From assembly GCF_006442965.1 (NCBI RefSeq), contig NZ_VFWX01000013.1, forward strand, positions 1-64,000: a stretch of 64,000 nt of DNA, read 5' to 3'. The DNA is from Mesorhizobium sp. CU3 (GTDB lineage Bacteria > Pseudomonadota > Alphaproteobacteria > Rhizobiales > Rhizobiaceae). A program made the translations under genes and the position numbers. Numbering within the stretch: position 1 is the first letter of the stretch; every line of letters begins with the position of its first letter. This document shows positions 8,453 to 19,236 of the stretch, in pieces. The notes under the pieces are model-generated. The model was not told the DNA's origin. It saw nothing but the letters and a program-made list of their open reading frames with translations, and ran no database searches.

Positions 8453-11400
8453 ATGAACATTCAGACGAACCCCACCAAACTAGAACAGTCGAGCGCGAGC
8501 TTCCCGAACGTGACGGAAGCGCCGATACGCTCCAATTTCCTGCCTGAAGACCGGCTGCGCGCCCTCGGCGTGGGGCTGGCCAAGGGCGAGGTGAGGGAGC
8601 TGTTCGGCCTCACGCCGTTCGAATTCCAGGCCCGTATCCGCGATAGCGCCAAGAAGATCCTCGAGGTCTACCGCTCGACCAATGCCGCCCAGGCCAAGGG
8701 CGAGACCATCACACCGGCCGCGCAATGGCTGCTCGACAACAATTATCTGGTCGAGGAGACCATTTTTCAGGTCAAGCGCGACCTGCCGCGCCGCTTCTAC
8801 CACCAACTGCCGACCCTGACGCTGGCCGACGGTACCGTGCTGCCGCGCGCCTTCGTCGTTGCCTGGAGCTATGTCGAGCATTCCGACAGCTCGGTCTCGG
8901 CGACCATGTTCAAGGCCATTGTCGAGGGCTTCCAGTCGATCGAGCCGATGAAGATCGGCGAACTGTGGGCGCTGCCCTCGCTGCTGCGCTTCGTGCTGAT
9001 CGAGAACCTGCGCCGGATCGCCGTGCGCGTCGAGCGCACCAGGCAGATGCGCCATATCGCCAACGAGGTCGCTGACCGGGTGCTGGCGACCGACGACAAT
9101 GCCGACCGGACGAGGATCCTGTCGAACTATGGCGCGCACGCGCAGGACACCACTTTCGCCACCCAACTGCTCTATCGCCTGCGCGACGGCTCGCAGAATG
9201 CCGGCCGCGCGCTGGAATGGCTGGAAGGCGAGCTCGAAAAGACCGGCTCGGACGCCGAGGAGATCATCATCTCCGAGCACCAGACGCTGTCGAGCGGCAA
9301 CGTCACCACCGGCAACATCATCCGCGGCCTGCGCCTCATCAACGACATCGACTGGACGGTCTGGTTCGAAGGCGTCAGCCGCACCGACGCATTGCTGCGC
9401 GACAAGACCGATTTCGCCCACCTCGACTTCTTCTCGCGCGACCAATACCGCACTGCGATCGAGCAGCTGGCGCGTCGTTCCGACCTTTCCGAATATCGCG
9501 TCGCCGAGAAGGCGATCGAGCTTGCCGGGCATCTTCCGGGCGTCACCGACGCCTCCGGCGTGCCGGAGACGGCCGATCCCTCCGTGCACACCGATGTCGG
9601 CTTCTTCCTCGTCGGCCCGCGCCGGCCGGAACTGGAGAAGGCGATCGGCTACCGGCCGCCCTTCTACGTCACCGTCAAGCGCGCCTTCGCCGCCACCGGC
9701 TGGCTGGGCATCGTCGTGCCGGTCTTCCTGCTGACCGTGTTGCTGCTTTTCCTCGCCGGGCGGGCGCTCGGCAATCTCGGCCTGTCGGTCGAGTCGATCG
9801 CGCTGATGCTGGCGCTGTTCGCGGTGCCGGCCAGCGAAGGCGCATTGGCCTTCTTCAACACCGTGGTGGCGCTGTTCCTAAAACCCACCCGGCTTGTCGG
9901 CTATGACTTCAACAAGAACGGCATTCCGGCCGGGTCGCGCACGCTTGTCGTGGTGCCCTCGCTGATCGGCTCGCGCGACGATGTCGAGGAAAACATCCGC
10001 AACATCGAAGTGCATCACCTCGCCAACACGGCCGAAGAGATCCATTTCGCGCTGTTGTCCGACTGGCCGGATTCCAAGACCGAGATCGACGCCGCCGACA
10101 TCGAGATCCTGCAATATGCCCGCGACGAGATCGCCCGGCTGAACGCCCGTTATCCGTCGGAAGGTTCGCCGCGCTTCTACATCCTGCACCGCCGCCGGCT
10201 CTACAACCAGGCCCAGGACTGCTGGATGGGCTGGGAGCGCAAGCGGGGCAAGCTGCATGAATTGAACCTGCTTCTGCGCGGCGACAGCGACACCACCTTC
10301 CTGCCTCTGGACGTGCCGTTGCCGGAAAAGGTCGTCTATGTGATGACGCTCGATGCCGACACGCGCACCACGCGCGACGCGGTTACGGACCTGGTCGGCA
10401 AGCTTGCCCACCCGCTCAACCGCCCGCATTTCGATCCGGTGAAGCGCGTCGTCACCGCCGGCTACACCATCCTGCAGCCGCGCATCACCGCCTCGCTCAC
10501 CAGCGGCGACGATGCCTCCTTCTTCCAGCGTGTCTTCTCCGCCAATCGCGGTCTCGATCCCTATGTCTTCGCGGTCTCCGACCTCTATCAGGACGTCTTC
10601 GGCGACGGCTCCTTCACCGGCAAGGGTCTCTATCACGTCGACGCCTTCGAAGCGGCTTTGAAGGGCCGTATCGACGAAAACACCATCCTCAGCCACGACT
10701 TGCTCGAAGGCGCCCTTGCGCGGGCCGCGTTGGTGACCGATGTCGAATTGGTCGAGGACTATCCGACCCGCTACTCGGTCGACGCCTCGCGCCATCACCG
10801 CTGGGCGCGCGGCGACTGGCAATTGCTCGGCTACATCTTCAATCCGCGTTCCGGCGTTCCGGCGTTGTCGCGCTGGAAGATGGTCGACAATCTGCGCCGT
10901 TCGATCACCCCGATCTTCTGGGTCATGGCCTGCGTCGCCGGCTGGACGCTGCTGCCCTTCACGCAGGCCGCGCAATGGCAGGCGCTGATGATCCTCAGCC
11001 TGTTCATGGCTCCGACCTTCGATATCGTGAACGGCATCCTGCCGAAGAGCGGCGACCAGACCCCGCGCGGCCATTTTTCGGCGCTGGCCCGCGATACCGT
11101 GTTCGGCACCGCGCTTGTCGCGCTCAAGGTGCTCTTGATGGCGCATCTCGCCTGGATGATGGGCGACGCCATCATCCGTACCATCTACCGTCTCTTCGTC
11201 AGCCGCCAGAACCTCCTGGAATGGCGCACCGCCTCGCAGGCGGCCAAGGGCGGCAACGATCTCGGCGCCTATTACAGCATGATGTATGGCGCCGTGATCA
11301 TCGGCGTCGTCGGCCTCGCCATTCCGGTGCTGGCCGATTCCACCGGCGCCTTCGTCGCCTTCTTCTTCGCCATCTTCTGGATTGGCTCGCCCGCCGTTGC

Positions 11401-14400
11401 CTGCTGGATCAGCCGCTCGGCAGAAACCGAGGACCGGCTGCGCATCTCGCAGGCCGACATCCAGGTGCTGCGTACCTTCGCGCGCCGCACCTGGCATTAT
11501 TTCGAGACCTTCGTGACGCCCGAGCAGCATCATTTGCCGCCGGACAATTTCCAGGAGAACCCGGCGCCTGTGGTGGCGCCGCGCACCTCGCCGACCAATA
11601 TCGGCGTCTATCTGTTGTCGGTGGTGTCGGCGCGCGATTTCGGCTGGATCAGCCTGTCGGACGCCATCACCCGCATCGACGCCACGATGACGACGATCGA
11701 GAACATGCCGCGCGACCGCGGCCATCTCTACAACTGGTATGACACCACGACGCTGAAGCCGCTCTACCCGCTCTACATCTCGGCGGTCGACAGCGGCAAT
11801 CTCGCCGGCCATCTGGTCGCGGTTGCGGCCTCCTGTGCGGAATGGGCGGAAGCGCCGTCCGTGCACTTGCAGGGCGATTTCGAAGGCATCATCGACACCG
11901 TTACCATCCTCGACGAGAGCCTTGAGGAATTGCCGGACGACCGCCGGCAGCTCAGGCCGCTGCGCCAGCGCCTCGCCGACCGTCTCGACGGCATGCGCCG
12001 CGCGGTAACGACCATCAAGGCGCAGCCCGAGATGGCCTCGATCCGCACCATCAACCTTGCCGTGCTGGCGGGCGAGATCCGCAAGCTCGCCACCGCCATC
12101 CACACCGAGGCGGCGTCGCCGAAGAGCGAGATCATCGCCGACTGGGCCGAGCGGCTGGAAGCGACTTGCGAAGCGCATGTGCACGACTCGCACAATGACG
12201 AGAGCGCCGTTTCGGCGCTGCGGGCCAAGCTGCTCGCCTTGCGTGAGCGCTGCCGCCGCTATGCCTTCGAGATGGATTTCTCCTTCCTGATGCGGCAGGA
12301 GCGCAAGCTGCTGTCCATCGGCTTCCGCGTCGAGGACCGCCAGCTCGATGAAAGCTGCTACGACCTGCTCGCCTCCGAAGCGCGTCTCACCAGCCTGTTC
12401 GCCATCGCCAAGGGCGACCTGCCAACCGAGCACTGGTTCCGCCTCGGACGGCCGATCGTTGAGATCGGCTTCCAGGGCGCGCTGATGTCCTGGTCGGGCT
12501 CGATGTTCGAGTATCTGATGCCGCCGCTGGTGATGAAGGAGGCGCAAGGCTCGATCCTCAACCAGACCAGCAAGCTCATCATCAAGCGCCAGATCCAGTA
12601 TGCGCGCTCGAAGAACGTGCCCTGGGGCATCTCGGAAGCGGCCTACAATGCCCGCGACCGCGAGCTCACCTACCAGTACACCAATTTCGGTGTGCCCGGC
12701 CTCGGCCTGAAGCGCGGCCTTGGTCAGAACACCGTGATTGCGCCCTATGCGACGATCCTCGCCGCCCAGTTCAGCCCGCGCGAGGCGGTGCAGAACCTGC
12801 AGCGCCTTCGCTCGATCGGCGCGCTCGGCAAGCACGGCTTCTACGATGCGGTCGATTTCACGCCGCAGCGTGTGCCGGAAGGCACCGACCATGCCGTGGT
12901 GCAGAACTACATGGCGCACCATTCCGGCATGTCGATCGCCGCCGTTGCCGACGCCATCTTCGAGGGTCGGCTGCGTGATCGCTTCCACAGCGATCCGGTG
13001 ATCGAGTCCGCCGAGCTGCTGTTGCAGGAAAAGGCCCCACGCGACATCCCGACCGCCACTGTCAGGACCGAGGCCGACGAGCGCGAGAAGGACGAGACCG
13101 AGGTCGAGAGCCCGGACAGCCGCGTCATCCTCGATCCGATCAAGGCGCTGCGCGCCACCAACGTCATGTCCAACGGTCGCTATTCGGTCATGGTCACCGC
13201 CACCGGCTCCGGCTACAGCCGCTTCGGCGAGCTTGCCGTGACACGCTGGCAGCCGGACCCGAACGAGGACCGGCTCGGCTCCTACATCTTCCTGCGCGAC
13301 GCAGCGTCCGGCGACTGGTGGTCGGCCACGGCCGAGCCGAAGCGCGCCGAGGGCGAGCGCGTGCAGACGCTGTTTGCCGACGACAAGGCAAGCTTCACCA
13401 AGACGGTCGGCTCGCTGCGTTCGGAAGTCGAATGCATGGTCATCTCCGAAGGCAATGGCGAGGGCCGCCGCATCACGCTCTACAATGACGGCCCCACAGA
13501 CCGGCATATCGAGGTGACCTCCTTCGCTGAGCTGGTGCTCGGCAACGAGGCCTCCGACAACGCCCATCCGGCCTTCTCGAAGATGTTCGTCGAGACCGAA
13601 ATCGCCCCGAACAACGGCGCGATCTTCGCCACACGGCGCAAGCGCGACAAGAACGAGCCCGACCTCACCATGGTGCATTTCGTCACCGACCCGTCGGGTC
13701 CGTCGCGCGATGCCGAGGCCGAGACCGACCGCCGCGCCTTCATCGGCCGTGGCCGCACCATTGCCGATGCCGTCGCCTTCGATCCTGGCGTCAGGCTGTC
13801 CGGCAGCCAGGGCTTCACGCTCGACCCGGTCGCAGCACTTCGCCGCCAGGTGCGCGTGCCGGCCAACAAGAAGATCTCGCTGACCTTCTGGACCGTCGTC
13901 GGCGCCAATCGCGGCGAGCTCGACGAGGCGATCGCCCGCCTCGACCACCAGGAGAGCTTCGCCCGCCAGGCGATGCTTGCCTGGACGCGCAGCCAGGTGC
14001 AGACCCGGCATCTGGGCCTCAGCCTCACCGATGCGGCCAATGTGCAGAAGCTGGCGCGTTACCTGATCTATCCCGATCCGTTCCTGCGCCTGCCGGCGGA
14101 ATCGATCGCCTCCGGCCTCGGCCGCCAGTCGAGCCTGTGGCCGACCAGCATCTCCGGCGATTTTCCGATCTTCCTCGTGCGCATCGGCGATGTCGCCGAC
14201 CTCGAGATCGTCGCCCAGGCGCTGCGCTTCCAGGAATATATGCGCGCCCGCGGCATGATGATCGACTTCGTCGTCGTCAACGAGCAGGCCTCGTCCTATG
14301 TGCAGGACCTGCAGCGCGCGGTGGAGACGCTGTGCGAAAACAGCCGCCTGCGCGGCCGCGAGCTTGGCCCGCGCCAGCACATCTTCTCCGTGCGCCGCGA

Positions 14401-17032
14401 CCTGATGGACGAGCCGACCTACAAGACCTTGCTGTCGGTGGCCCGCGTCGTGCTGCATACCCGCAACGGCACCATCTTCGACCAGCTTGAACGCGCCGAC
14501 ACGGCGGCACTGCAGGCACGAGACGCGCTTCTGCAGGCCGAGGCCGGCACGCCGCGCGAACCGGTTGCGCCGCTGCCCTTGCCGGTGCCGGCCAGCCAGG
14601 GCGGGCAAGACATCGCCGCCGACGGCAGCGGTCTCAGCCTGTGGAACGGTTTTGGCGGGTTCGACGGCGACGGCCGCCATTACGTGACGCGGCTGACCGG
14701 ACGGCGCTCGACGCCGCAGCCGTGGATCAACGTCATCTCCAATGCCTCCTTCGGCTTCCACGTCTCGGCCGAGGGCGCCGGCTTCACCTGGAGCCGCAAC
14801 AGCCGCGACTACCAGCTGACGCCATGGTCGAACGATCCGGTGTCGAACCGGCCGGGCGAGGGCTTCTACATATTCGACCACGCCAGCGGCAAGGCGTTCT
14901 CGCCGATGGCCGCCGTCGTGCGCGATCCGGCCATGACCTACGAGACCTGGCACGGCCAGGGTTTCTCGACCTTCCGCTCCAGGCGCGGCCCGTTGTCGAT
15001 GGACCTGACGCAAGTGGTGGATGCCGCCGATCCGGTTAAGATCACCCGGCTGCGCATCCAGAACGGCGGTTCGGTGCCGGTCAGGCTGCGCGTCTACGCC
15101 TATGCCGAATGGGTGCTGGGCGGCCATCGCTCGAAGACCGCGGCGACCATCGTGCCGTCGCGCGACGCGGCGACCGGCGCCATGCTGGCGCAGAACCCCT
15201 ACGGCCTCGACTTCGGCGAGCGCGTGGCGTTCCTCGCCGCGACGCATCCCGTCCATTCGGTGACCGCGGACCGCTCCGAGTTCATCGGCAGGCACGGCAC
15301 GACGGAATATCCACAGGCCGTGCTTGGCGGGCTGGCGCTCTCCGGCCGCGTCGAGGCGGGCGATGACCCCTGCGCGGTCGTCGCCAGCGACATCGACATC
15401 CCGGCCGGCGGCGACGTCACGCTGCTCTGGCTGCTCGGCGACGCGGCGACGCCCGCCGAGGCAAGCGCACTGGTGCAGACCCATCGCGGCAAGGATTTCG
15501 ACCAGCGGCTGGCCGACAACGAAAAGGCCTGGCGCGGCTTCCTCGACACCATCCAGGTCGAGACGCCGGACGAGGCAATGAACGCCATGGTCAACCACTG
15601 GCTGCCTTACCAGGCCGTCGCCTGCCGCATCCGCGCGCGCTCGGCCTTCTACCAGGCCAGCGGCGCCTTCGGCTTCCGTGACCAGCTGCAGGACACGCTT
15701 GCCCTTCTGGCGCATGACCCGAAGCTCGCGCATGACCAGATCCTCAACGCCGCCCGCCGCCAGTTCCCGGAAGGCGACGTCCAGCATTGGTGGCTGCCGC
15801 GCACTGATGCCGGCGTGCGCACCATGATCTCGGACGACGTCGTCTGGCTGGCTCACGCCACGACGCGCTACATCGAGGTGACGGGCGATGCTTCGATCCT
15901 CAAGGAGCAGATACCGTTCATCGACGGGCAGCAGCTCGGCGAGGGCGAGCACGACGCCTTCTTCACGCCCGAGATCACAAAGACCACCGCTTCGCTCTAC
16001 GACCACTGCGCGCGGGCGCTCGATCTTGCCATCAAGCGCAGCAGCCCCGCCGGCCTGCCGCTGATCCTCGGCGGCGACTGGAACGACGGCATGAACCGTG
16101 TCGGCGAAGGCGGCAAGGGCGAGAGCGTGTGGCTGGGCTGGTTCCTCTTGAAGACGCTCACCGACTTCGCGCCGGTCGCCAAAGGGCAGGGCGATACCAA
16201 GCGCGCCCAGGCCTGGAGCAAGCACGCGGATGTGCTGAAGCGGGCGCTGGAAAGCACGGCCTGGGATGGCCAGTGGTACCGGCGCGGCAGTTTCGACGAC
16301 GGCTCGCCTCTGGGGTCGCACACCTCCGACGAGTGCAAGATCGACTCCATCGCTCAGTCCTGGAGCGTGCTCTCGGGCGAGGGCGATCCCGCCCGCTCGA
16401 CCACTGCCATGGAACAGGCGACCGAGATGCTGGTCGACGACGAGCTCAAGATCGTCAAACTGTTCACGCCGCCTTTCTCCAAGAGCGAGAAGGACCCCGG
16501 CTATATCAAGAGCTATCCGCCGGGCGTGCGCGAAAATGGCGGCCAGTACACCCATGCCGCTACCTGGTTCGTCATCGCGCTGGCCGAGATGGGCCGCACC
16601 GACGAGGCCTATCGCTGCTTCTCGATGCTGAACCCGGTCAACCATGCCTCGGACGAGAAGGCGGCCGAGCATTACCGCGTCGAGCCTTACGTGGTGGCGG
16701 CCGACATCTATTCCGGCGAGGGCAAGGGCGGTCGTGGCGGCTGGACCTGGTACACGGGCTCGGCCGGCTGGCTCTACCGCGCTGCGGTGGAAGGCATCCT
16801 TGGCATCGAGCGGCGCGGCACCGAGATCACGTTTAGGCCGAAGCTGCCCGGGCACTGGGACGGCTACGCCGCCACGCTCAAGATGTTCGGCGCGGAGGTC
16901 AAGGTTCGCGTTATCCGCGACAAAAAGACCAAGTCGATCTCGCTAGAAGTCGACGGTTCGAAGAAAAAGTCGGCCTCTTTCGAGCCGAAGGCTGGAGACA
17001 AGACCGAAGTCGTCGTCAGGATACCTGCGTAA
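8453..17032 (+). CDS. ndvB: Cyclic beta-1,2-glucan synthase NdvB
   Basis: This 2859-residue inner-membrane enzyme builds periplasmic cyclic beta-1,2-glucans from UDP-glucose, which matter for low-osmolarity growth and for nodule or host invasion. Membrane segments are visible at about 415-477, 818-850, 880-905 and 940-990. The GT84 glycosyltransferase core shows LDADTRTTRD (about 631-640) and a HHRWARGDW segment (about 781) like the QxxRW motif. The C-terminal half holds the GH94-like phosphorylase region with GGDWNDGMNRVG at about 2540, which controls chain length. The start ATG 8453 has only a weak GGAA ribosome site. ndvA follows after a terminator. Confidence 0.97.
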   Translation: MNIQTNPTKLEQSSASFPNVTEAPIRSNFLPEDRLRALGVGLAKGEVRELFGLTPFEFQARIRDSAKKILEVYRSTNAAQAKGETITPAAQWLLDNNYLVEETIFQVKRDLPRRFYHQLPTLTLADGTVLPRAFVVAWSYVEHSDSSVSATMFKAIVEGFQSIEPMKIGELWALPSLLRFVLIENLRRIAVRVERTRQMRHIANEVADRVLATDDNADRTRILSNYGAHAQDTTFATQLLYRLRDGSQNAGRALEWLEGELEKTGSDAEEIIISEHQTLSSGNVTTGNIIRGLRLINDIDWTVWFEGVSRTDALLRDKTDFAHLDFFSRDQYRTAIEQLARRSDLSEYRVAEKAIELAGHLPGVTDASGVPETADPSVHTDVGFFLVGPRRPELEKAIGYRPPFYVTVKRAFAATGWLGIVVPVFLLTVLLLFLAGRALGNLGLSVESIALMLALFAVPASEGALAFFNTVVALFLKPTRLVGYDFNKNGIPAGSRTLVVVPSLIGSRDDVEENIRNIEVHHLANTAEEIHFALLSDWPDSKTEIDAADIEILQYARDEIARLNARYPSEGSPRFYILHRRRLYNQAQDCWMGWERKRGKLHELNLLLRGDSDTTFLPLDVPLPEKVVYVMTLDADTRTTRDAVTDLVGKLAHPLNRPHFDPVKRVVTAGYTILQPRITASLTSGDDASFFQRVFSANRGLDPYVFAVSDLYQDVFGDGSFTGKGLYHVDAFEAALKGRIDENTILSHDLLEGALARAALVTDVELVEDYPTRYSVDASRHHRWARGDWQLLGYIFNPRSGVPALSRWKMVDNLRRSITPIFWVMACVAGWTLLPFTQAAQWQALMILSLFMAPTFDIVNGILPKSGDQTPRGHFSALARDTVFGTALVALKVLLMAHLAWMMGDAIIRTIYRLFVSRQNLLEWRTASQAAKGGNDLGAYYSMMYGAVIIGVVGLAIPVLADSTGAFVAFFFAIFWIGSPAVACWISRSAETEDRLRISQADIQVLRTFARRTWHYFETFVTPEQHHLPPDNFQENPAPVVAPRTSPTNIGVYLLSVVSARDFGWISLSDAITRIDATMTTIENMPRDRGHLYNWYDTTTLKPLYPLYISAVDSGNLAGHLVAVAASCAEWAEAPSVHLQGDFEGIIDTVTILDESLEELPDDRRQLRPLRQRLADRLDGMRRAVTTIKAQPEMASIRTINLAVLAGEIRKLATAIHTEAASPKSEIIADWAERLEATCEAHVHDSHNDESAVSALRAKLLALRERCRRYAFEMDFSFLMRQERKLLSIGFRVEDRQLDESCYDLLASEARLTSLFAIAKGDLPTEHWFRLGRPIVEIGFQGALMSWSGSMFEYLMPPLVMKEAQGSILNQTSKLIIKRQIQYARSKNVPWGISEAAYNARDRELTYQYTNFGVPGLGLKRGLGQNTVIAPYATILAAQFSPREAVQNLQRLRSIGALGKHGFYDAVDFTPQRVPEGTDHAVVQNYMAHHSGMSIAAVADAIFEGRLRDRFHSDPVIESAELLLQEKAPRDIPTATVRTEADEREKDETEVESPDSRVILDPIKALRATNVMSNGRYSVMVTATGSGYSRFGELAVTRWQPDPNEDRLGSYIFLRDAASGDWWSATAEPKRAEGERVQTLFADDKASFTKTVGSLRSEVECMVISEGNGEGRRITLYNDGPTDRHIEVTSFAELVLGNEASDNAHPAFSKMFVETEIAPNNGAIFATRRKRDKNEPDLTMVHFVTDPSGPSRDAEAETDRRAFIGRGRTIADAVAFDPGVRLSGSQGFTLDPVAALRRQVRVPANKKISLTFWTVVGANRGELDEAIARLDHQESFARQAMLAWTRSQVQTRHLGLSLTDAANVQKLARYLIYPDPFLRLPAESIASGLGRQSSLWPTSISGDFPIFLVRIGDVADLEIVAQALRFQEYMRARGMMIDFVVVNEQASSYVQDLQRAVETLCENSRLRGRELGPRQHIFSVRRDLMDEPTYKTLLSVARVVLHTRNGTIFDQLERADTAALQARDALLQAEAGTPREPVAPLPLPVPASQGGQDIAADGSGLSLWNGFGGFDGDGRHYVTRLTGRRSTPQPWINVISNASFGFHVSAEGAGFTWSRNSRDYQLTPWSNDPVSNRPGEGFYIFDHASGKAFSPMAAVVRDPAMTYETWHGQGFSTFRSRRGPLSMDLTQVVDAADPVKITRLRIQNGGSVPVRLRVYAYAEWVLGGHRSKTAATIVPSRDAATGAMLAQNPYGLDFGERVAFLAATHPVHSVTADRSEFIGRHGTTEYPQAVLGGLALSGRVEAGDDPCAVVASDIDIPAGGDVTLLWLLGDAATPAEASALVQTHRGKDFDQRLADNEKAWRGFLDTIQVETPDEAMNAMVNHWLPYQAVACRIRARSAFYQASGAFGFRDQLQDTLALLAHDPKLAHDQILNAARRQFPEGDVQHWWLPRTDAGVRTMISDDVVWLAHATTRYIEVTGDASILKEQIPFIDGQQLGEGEHDAFFTPEITKTTASLYDHCARALDLAIKRSSPAGLPLILGGDWNDGMNRVGEGGKGESVWLGWFLLKTLTDFAPVAKGQGDTKRAQAWSKHADVLKRALESTAWDGQWYRRGSFDDGSPLGSHTSDECKIDSIAQSWSVLSGEGDPARSTTAMEQATEMLVDDELKIVKLFTPPFSKSEKDPGYIKSYPPGVRENGGQYTHAATWFVIALAEMGRTDEAYRCFSMLNPVNHASDEKAAEHYRVEPYVVAADIYSGEGKGGRGGWTWYTGSAGWLYRAAVEGILGIERRGTEITFRPKLPGHWDGYAATLKMFGAEVKVRVIRDKKTKSISLEVDGSKKKSASFEPKAGDKTEVVVRIPA

Positions 17033-17407
17033 AATCAAAGGCTTGACTGGTTGGCCGTGTACCCTCTGGGGTGCGCGGCCAAGCCTGGCTTTTTACTTGG
17101 CGGCCACGCCGGGCACCATCGCCTGCGATCTTTTAGCGCACGCTAACCAAGCTGCCGGTGACTAAAAATGTGGCAGAGCTAGGGATGTGCCATTATTTTG
17201 CCGTAAGGCTGGCATTTCACCTTTTATCTCAAACCGTTAGGTGATCACGTCAGATTTCGTACCGTCGTCATCTTTTGTTCGCTAAATCGGAACGGAAGCG
17301 ATAGACGGGGCATTGTTTCGCGACACATTAACCGATACGTGTCAAAAAATGGTGCGGTGCACAATACCGGCATTGAGCACAGATAAGAGTTTGGCGGAGT
17401 AGCTGAA
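17033..17407 (+). promoter_or_regulatory. ndvB-ndvA intergenic region with likely ndvA promoter
   Basis: This 375-bp gap holds the hairpin at 17051-17082 and then a comparatively AT-rich stretch. No coding sequence is evident. The ndvA ribosome site GGCGGAG lies 8 bp before its GTG. The gap and hairpin suggest that ndvA is transcribed at least partly from its own promoter here; no clear -35/-10 pair could be assigned. Confidence 0.4.
17051..17095 (+). terminator. Hairpin terminator downstream of ndvB
   Basis: TTGGCCG (17051-17057) pairs with CGGCCAA (17076-17082), and the inner GTACCC pairs with GGGTGC around a 4-base loop, giving a long stem of about 14 pairs with two wobbles. A run of five T follows at 17090-17094. 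It starts about 18 bp after the ndvB stop. The T run is offset from the stem by a few bases, so efficiency is uncertain. Confidence 0.6.
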
Positions 17408-19177
17408 GTGTCACTTCTGCAGATCTACTTTAGAGCGCTTGGTTATCTGGCGGCCGACAAGAAGCGCGTCGCGCTGATTTGCGCCGCAAATGTCGCGCTG
17501 GCAGGGATCGCAATCCTCGAGCCGATCCTGCTCGGCCGCGTGATCGGCGCCATCTCCGAAAAAGGCCCGGTGTTTTCGACGCTCGCCGTCTGGGCCGCTC
17601 TTGGTCTGTTCAACGTCGTCGCCTTCGTCCTGGTGGCACGCGGCGCCGACCGCTTTGCCCATGCCCGCCGCTCCGAAGTGTTGTGCCAGTCGTTCGAGCG
17701 CGTCATCACCATGCCGCTCGCCTGGCACCACCAGCGCGGCACCTCGAATTCGCTGCACACACTGCTGCGCGCCGTCGAGACCCTGTTCAGCCTGTGGCTA
17801 GAATTCATGCGCGTGCATCTGTCGACGGCAATTGCGCTTGTGCTGCTTGTGCCGACCGCGCTTGCCATGGACGTCCGCATGTCTATCGTGCTGCTCGGCC
17901 TCGGCGTGCTCTATGTCGGTATCGGCCGGATCGTCATGCGTCGCACCAAGTCGGGGCAGACCGCTGTCGAGCGCCATTACCACACCGTCTTTGCCCATGT
18001 GAGCGACTCGGTCAGCAACGTCGCCGTGCTGCAGAGCTACAACCGCATCGGCCATGAGACCGCGACGCTGAAGCGTTACGTCAAGGATCTGCTCGACGCG
18101 CAGAATCCGGTGCTTGACTGGTGGGCGATCGCCAATGCGCTGAATCGCCTGTCTTCGACCATCTCGATGATGATCGTGCTGTCGATCGGCGCCTATCTCG
18201 TCACCCAGGGCCAGCTTCGTGTCGGCGATGTCGTCGCCTTCACCGGCTTTGCCGGAATGCTGATCGCCCGTCTCGACCAGATGTCGGCCTTCACCACCCA
18301 GATTTCCGAGGCGCGCGCCAAGCTTGAGGATTTCTATCGCCTGGAGGACTCGGCTGCCGACACCGCCGAGCCGGACGGCCTGCGCGAGCTCGCCAACGTC
18401 ACCGGCCATGTGCGCTTCGAGGACGTCAGCTTCGAGTTCGGCAATTCCGGCCACGGGGTCGAGGACGTCTCCTTTGAGGTCCAGGCAGGCCAGACGGTTG
18501 CCATCGTCGGCCCGACCGGCGCCGGCAAGACGACGCTGATCAACCTGTTGCAGCGCGTCTTCACACCGTCCAGCGGCCGTATCCTGATCGACGGAATCGA
18601 TACAAAGACGGTGACCCGCAAGTCGCTGCGCCATTCGATCGCCACCGTCTTCCAGGACGCCGGCCTGCTCAACCGCTCGATCGAGGACAACATCCGCGTC
18701 GGCCGCGCCGACGCGAGCTATGACGAGATCCACGCAGCGGCGATCGCCGCCGCCGCGCAGGATTTCATCCTCGCCAAGAGCGGCGGCTACGACACCGTCG
18801 TCGGCGAGCGTGGCGGCCAGCTCTCGGGCGGCGAGCGCCAGCGCATCGCCATTGCCCGCGCCGTGCTGAAGGACGCGCCGATCCTGGTGCTCGACGAGGC
18901 GACCAGCGCGCTAGACGTCGAGACCGAGGACCGCGTCAAGGAAGCGATCGACGAACTGCGCCGCAATCGCACCACCTTCATCATCGCCCACCGCCTGACC
19001 ACGGTCCGCGACGCCGACCTCGTCGTCTTCATGGACAAGGGCAGGGTGGTCGAGATGGGCGGCTTCACCGAGCTGTCGCTGCGCAACGGCCGCTTTGCCA
19101 GCCTGCTGCGCGCCGGCGGCCTGCTCAACGACGAAGAGGTTCGCCGCCTCAGCCGTCCGGTGACGGAAGCAGCGTAA
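17408..19177 (+). CDS. ndvA: Cyclic beta-1,2-glucan ABC exporter NdvA
   Basis: This 589-residue half-transporter exports cyclic beta-1,2-glucan from cytoplasm to periplasm. Residues about 20-310 form the six-helix membrane domain. The ATPase domain shows Walker A GPTGAGKTT (about 367), signature LSGGERQRIAIARA (about 471), Walker B ILVLDEATSALD (about 491) and the switch His in IIAHRLTT (about 525). GTG 17408 follows GGCGGAG at good spacing. Its position straight after ndvB makes the substrate assignment strong. Confidence 0.95.
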   Translation: MSLLQIYFRALGYLAADKKRVALICAANVALAGIAILEPILLGRVIGAISEKGPVFSTLAVWAALGLFNVVAFVLVARGADRFAHARRSEVLCQSFERVITMPLAWHHQRGTSNSLHTLLRAVETLFSLWLEFMRVHLSTAIALVLLVPTALAMDVRMSIVLLGLGVLYVGIGRIVMRRTKSGQTAVERHYHTVFAHVSDSVSNVAVLQSYNRIGHETATLKRYVKDLLDAQNPVLDWWAIANALNRLSSTISMMIVLSIGAYLVTQGQLRVGDVVAFTGFAGMLIARLDQMSAFTTQISEARAKLEDFYRLEDSAADTAEPDGLRELANVTGHVRFEDVSFEFGNSGHGVEDVSFEVQAGQTVAIVGPTGAGKTTLINLLQRVFTPSSGRILIDGIDTKTVTRKSLRHSIATVFQDAGLLNRSIEDNIRVGRADASYDEIHAAAIAAAAQDFILAKSGGYDTVVGERGGQLSGGERQRIAIARAVLKDAPILVLDEATSALDVETEDRVKEAIDELRRNRTTFIIAHRLTTVRDADLVVFMDKGRVVEMGGFTELSLRNGRFASLLRAGGLLNDEEVRRLSRPVTEAA

Positions 19178-19208
19178 GGCCGCGACAACCCTCCGATTGC
19201 CCCAAGCC

Positions 19209-19236
19209 TCATGCCGGTCTATTTAGATCGGCATGA
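19209..19236. promoter_or_regulatory. Palindrome spanning the ccmC start codon
   Basis: Arms TCATGCCG (19209-19216) and CGGCATGA (19229-19236) are perfect inverted repeats, and the inner bases pair as well apart from a G-T wobble and the central T-T, giving a nearly continuous 28-bp palindrome. The ccmC ATG (19233-19235) sits inside the right arm, and no good ribosome site precedes it. As RNA it would bury the start codon; as DNA it could be an operator. Confidence 0.5.

Noticed and set aside
9878..16855. A 2325-residue open frame antisense to ndvB
   Set aside because: It is a shadow created by high GC codon use in ndvB: Arg/Gly/His-rich, low complexity, no domain or ribosome site, whereas the plus-strand frame is a full NdvB.
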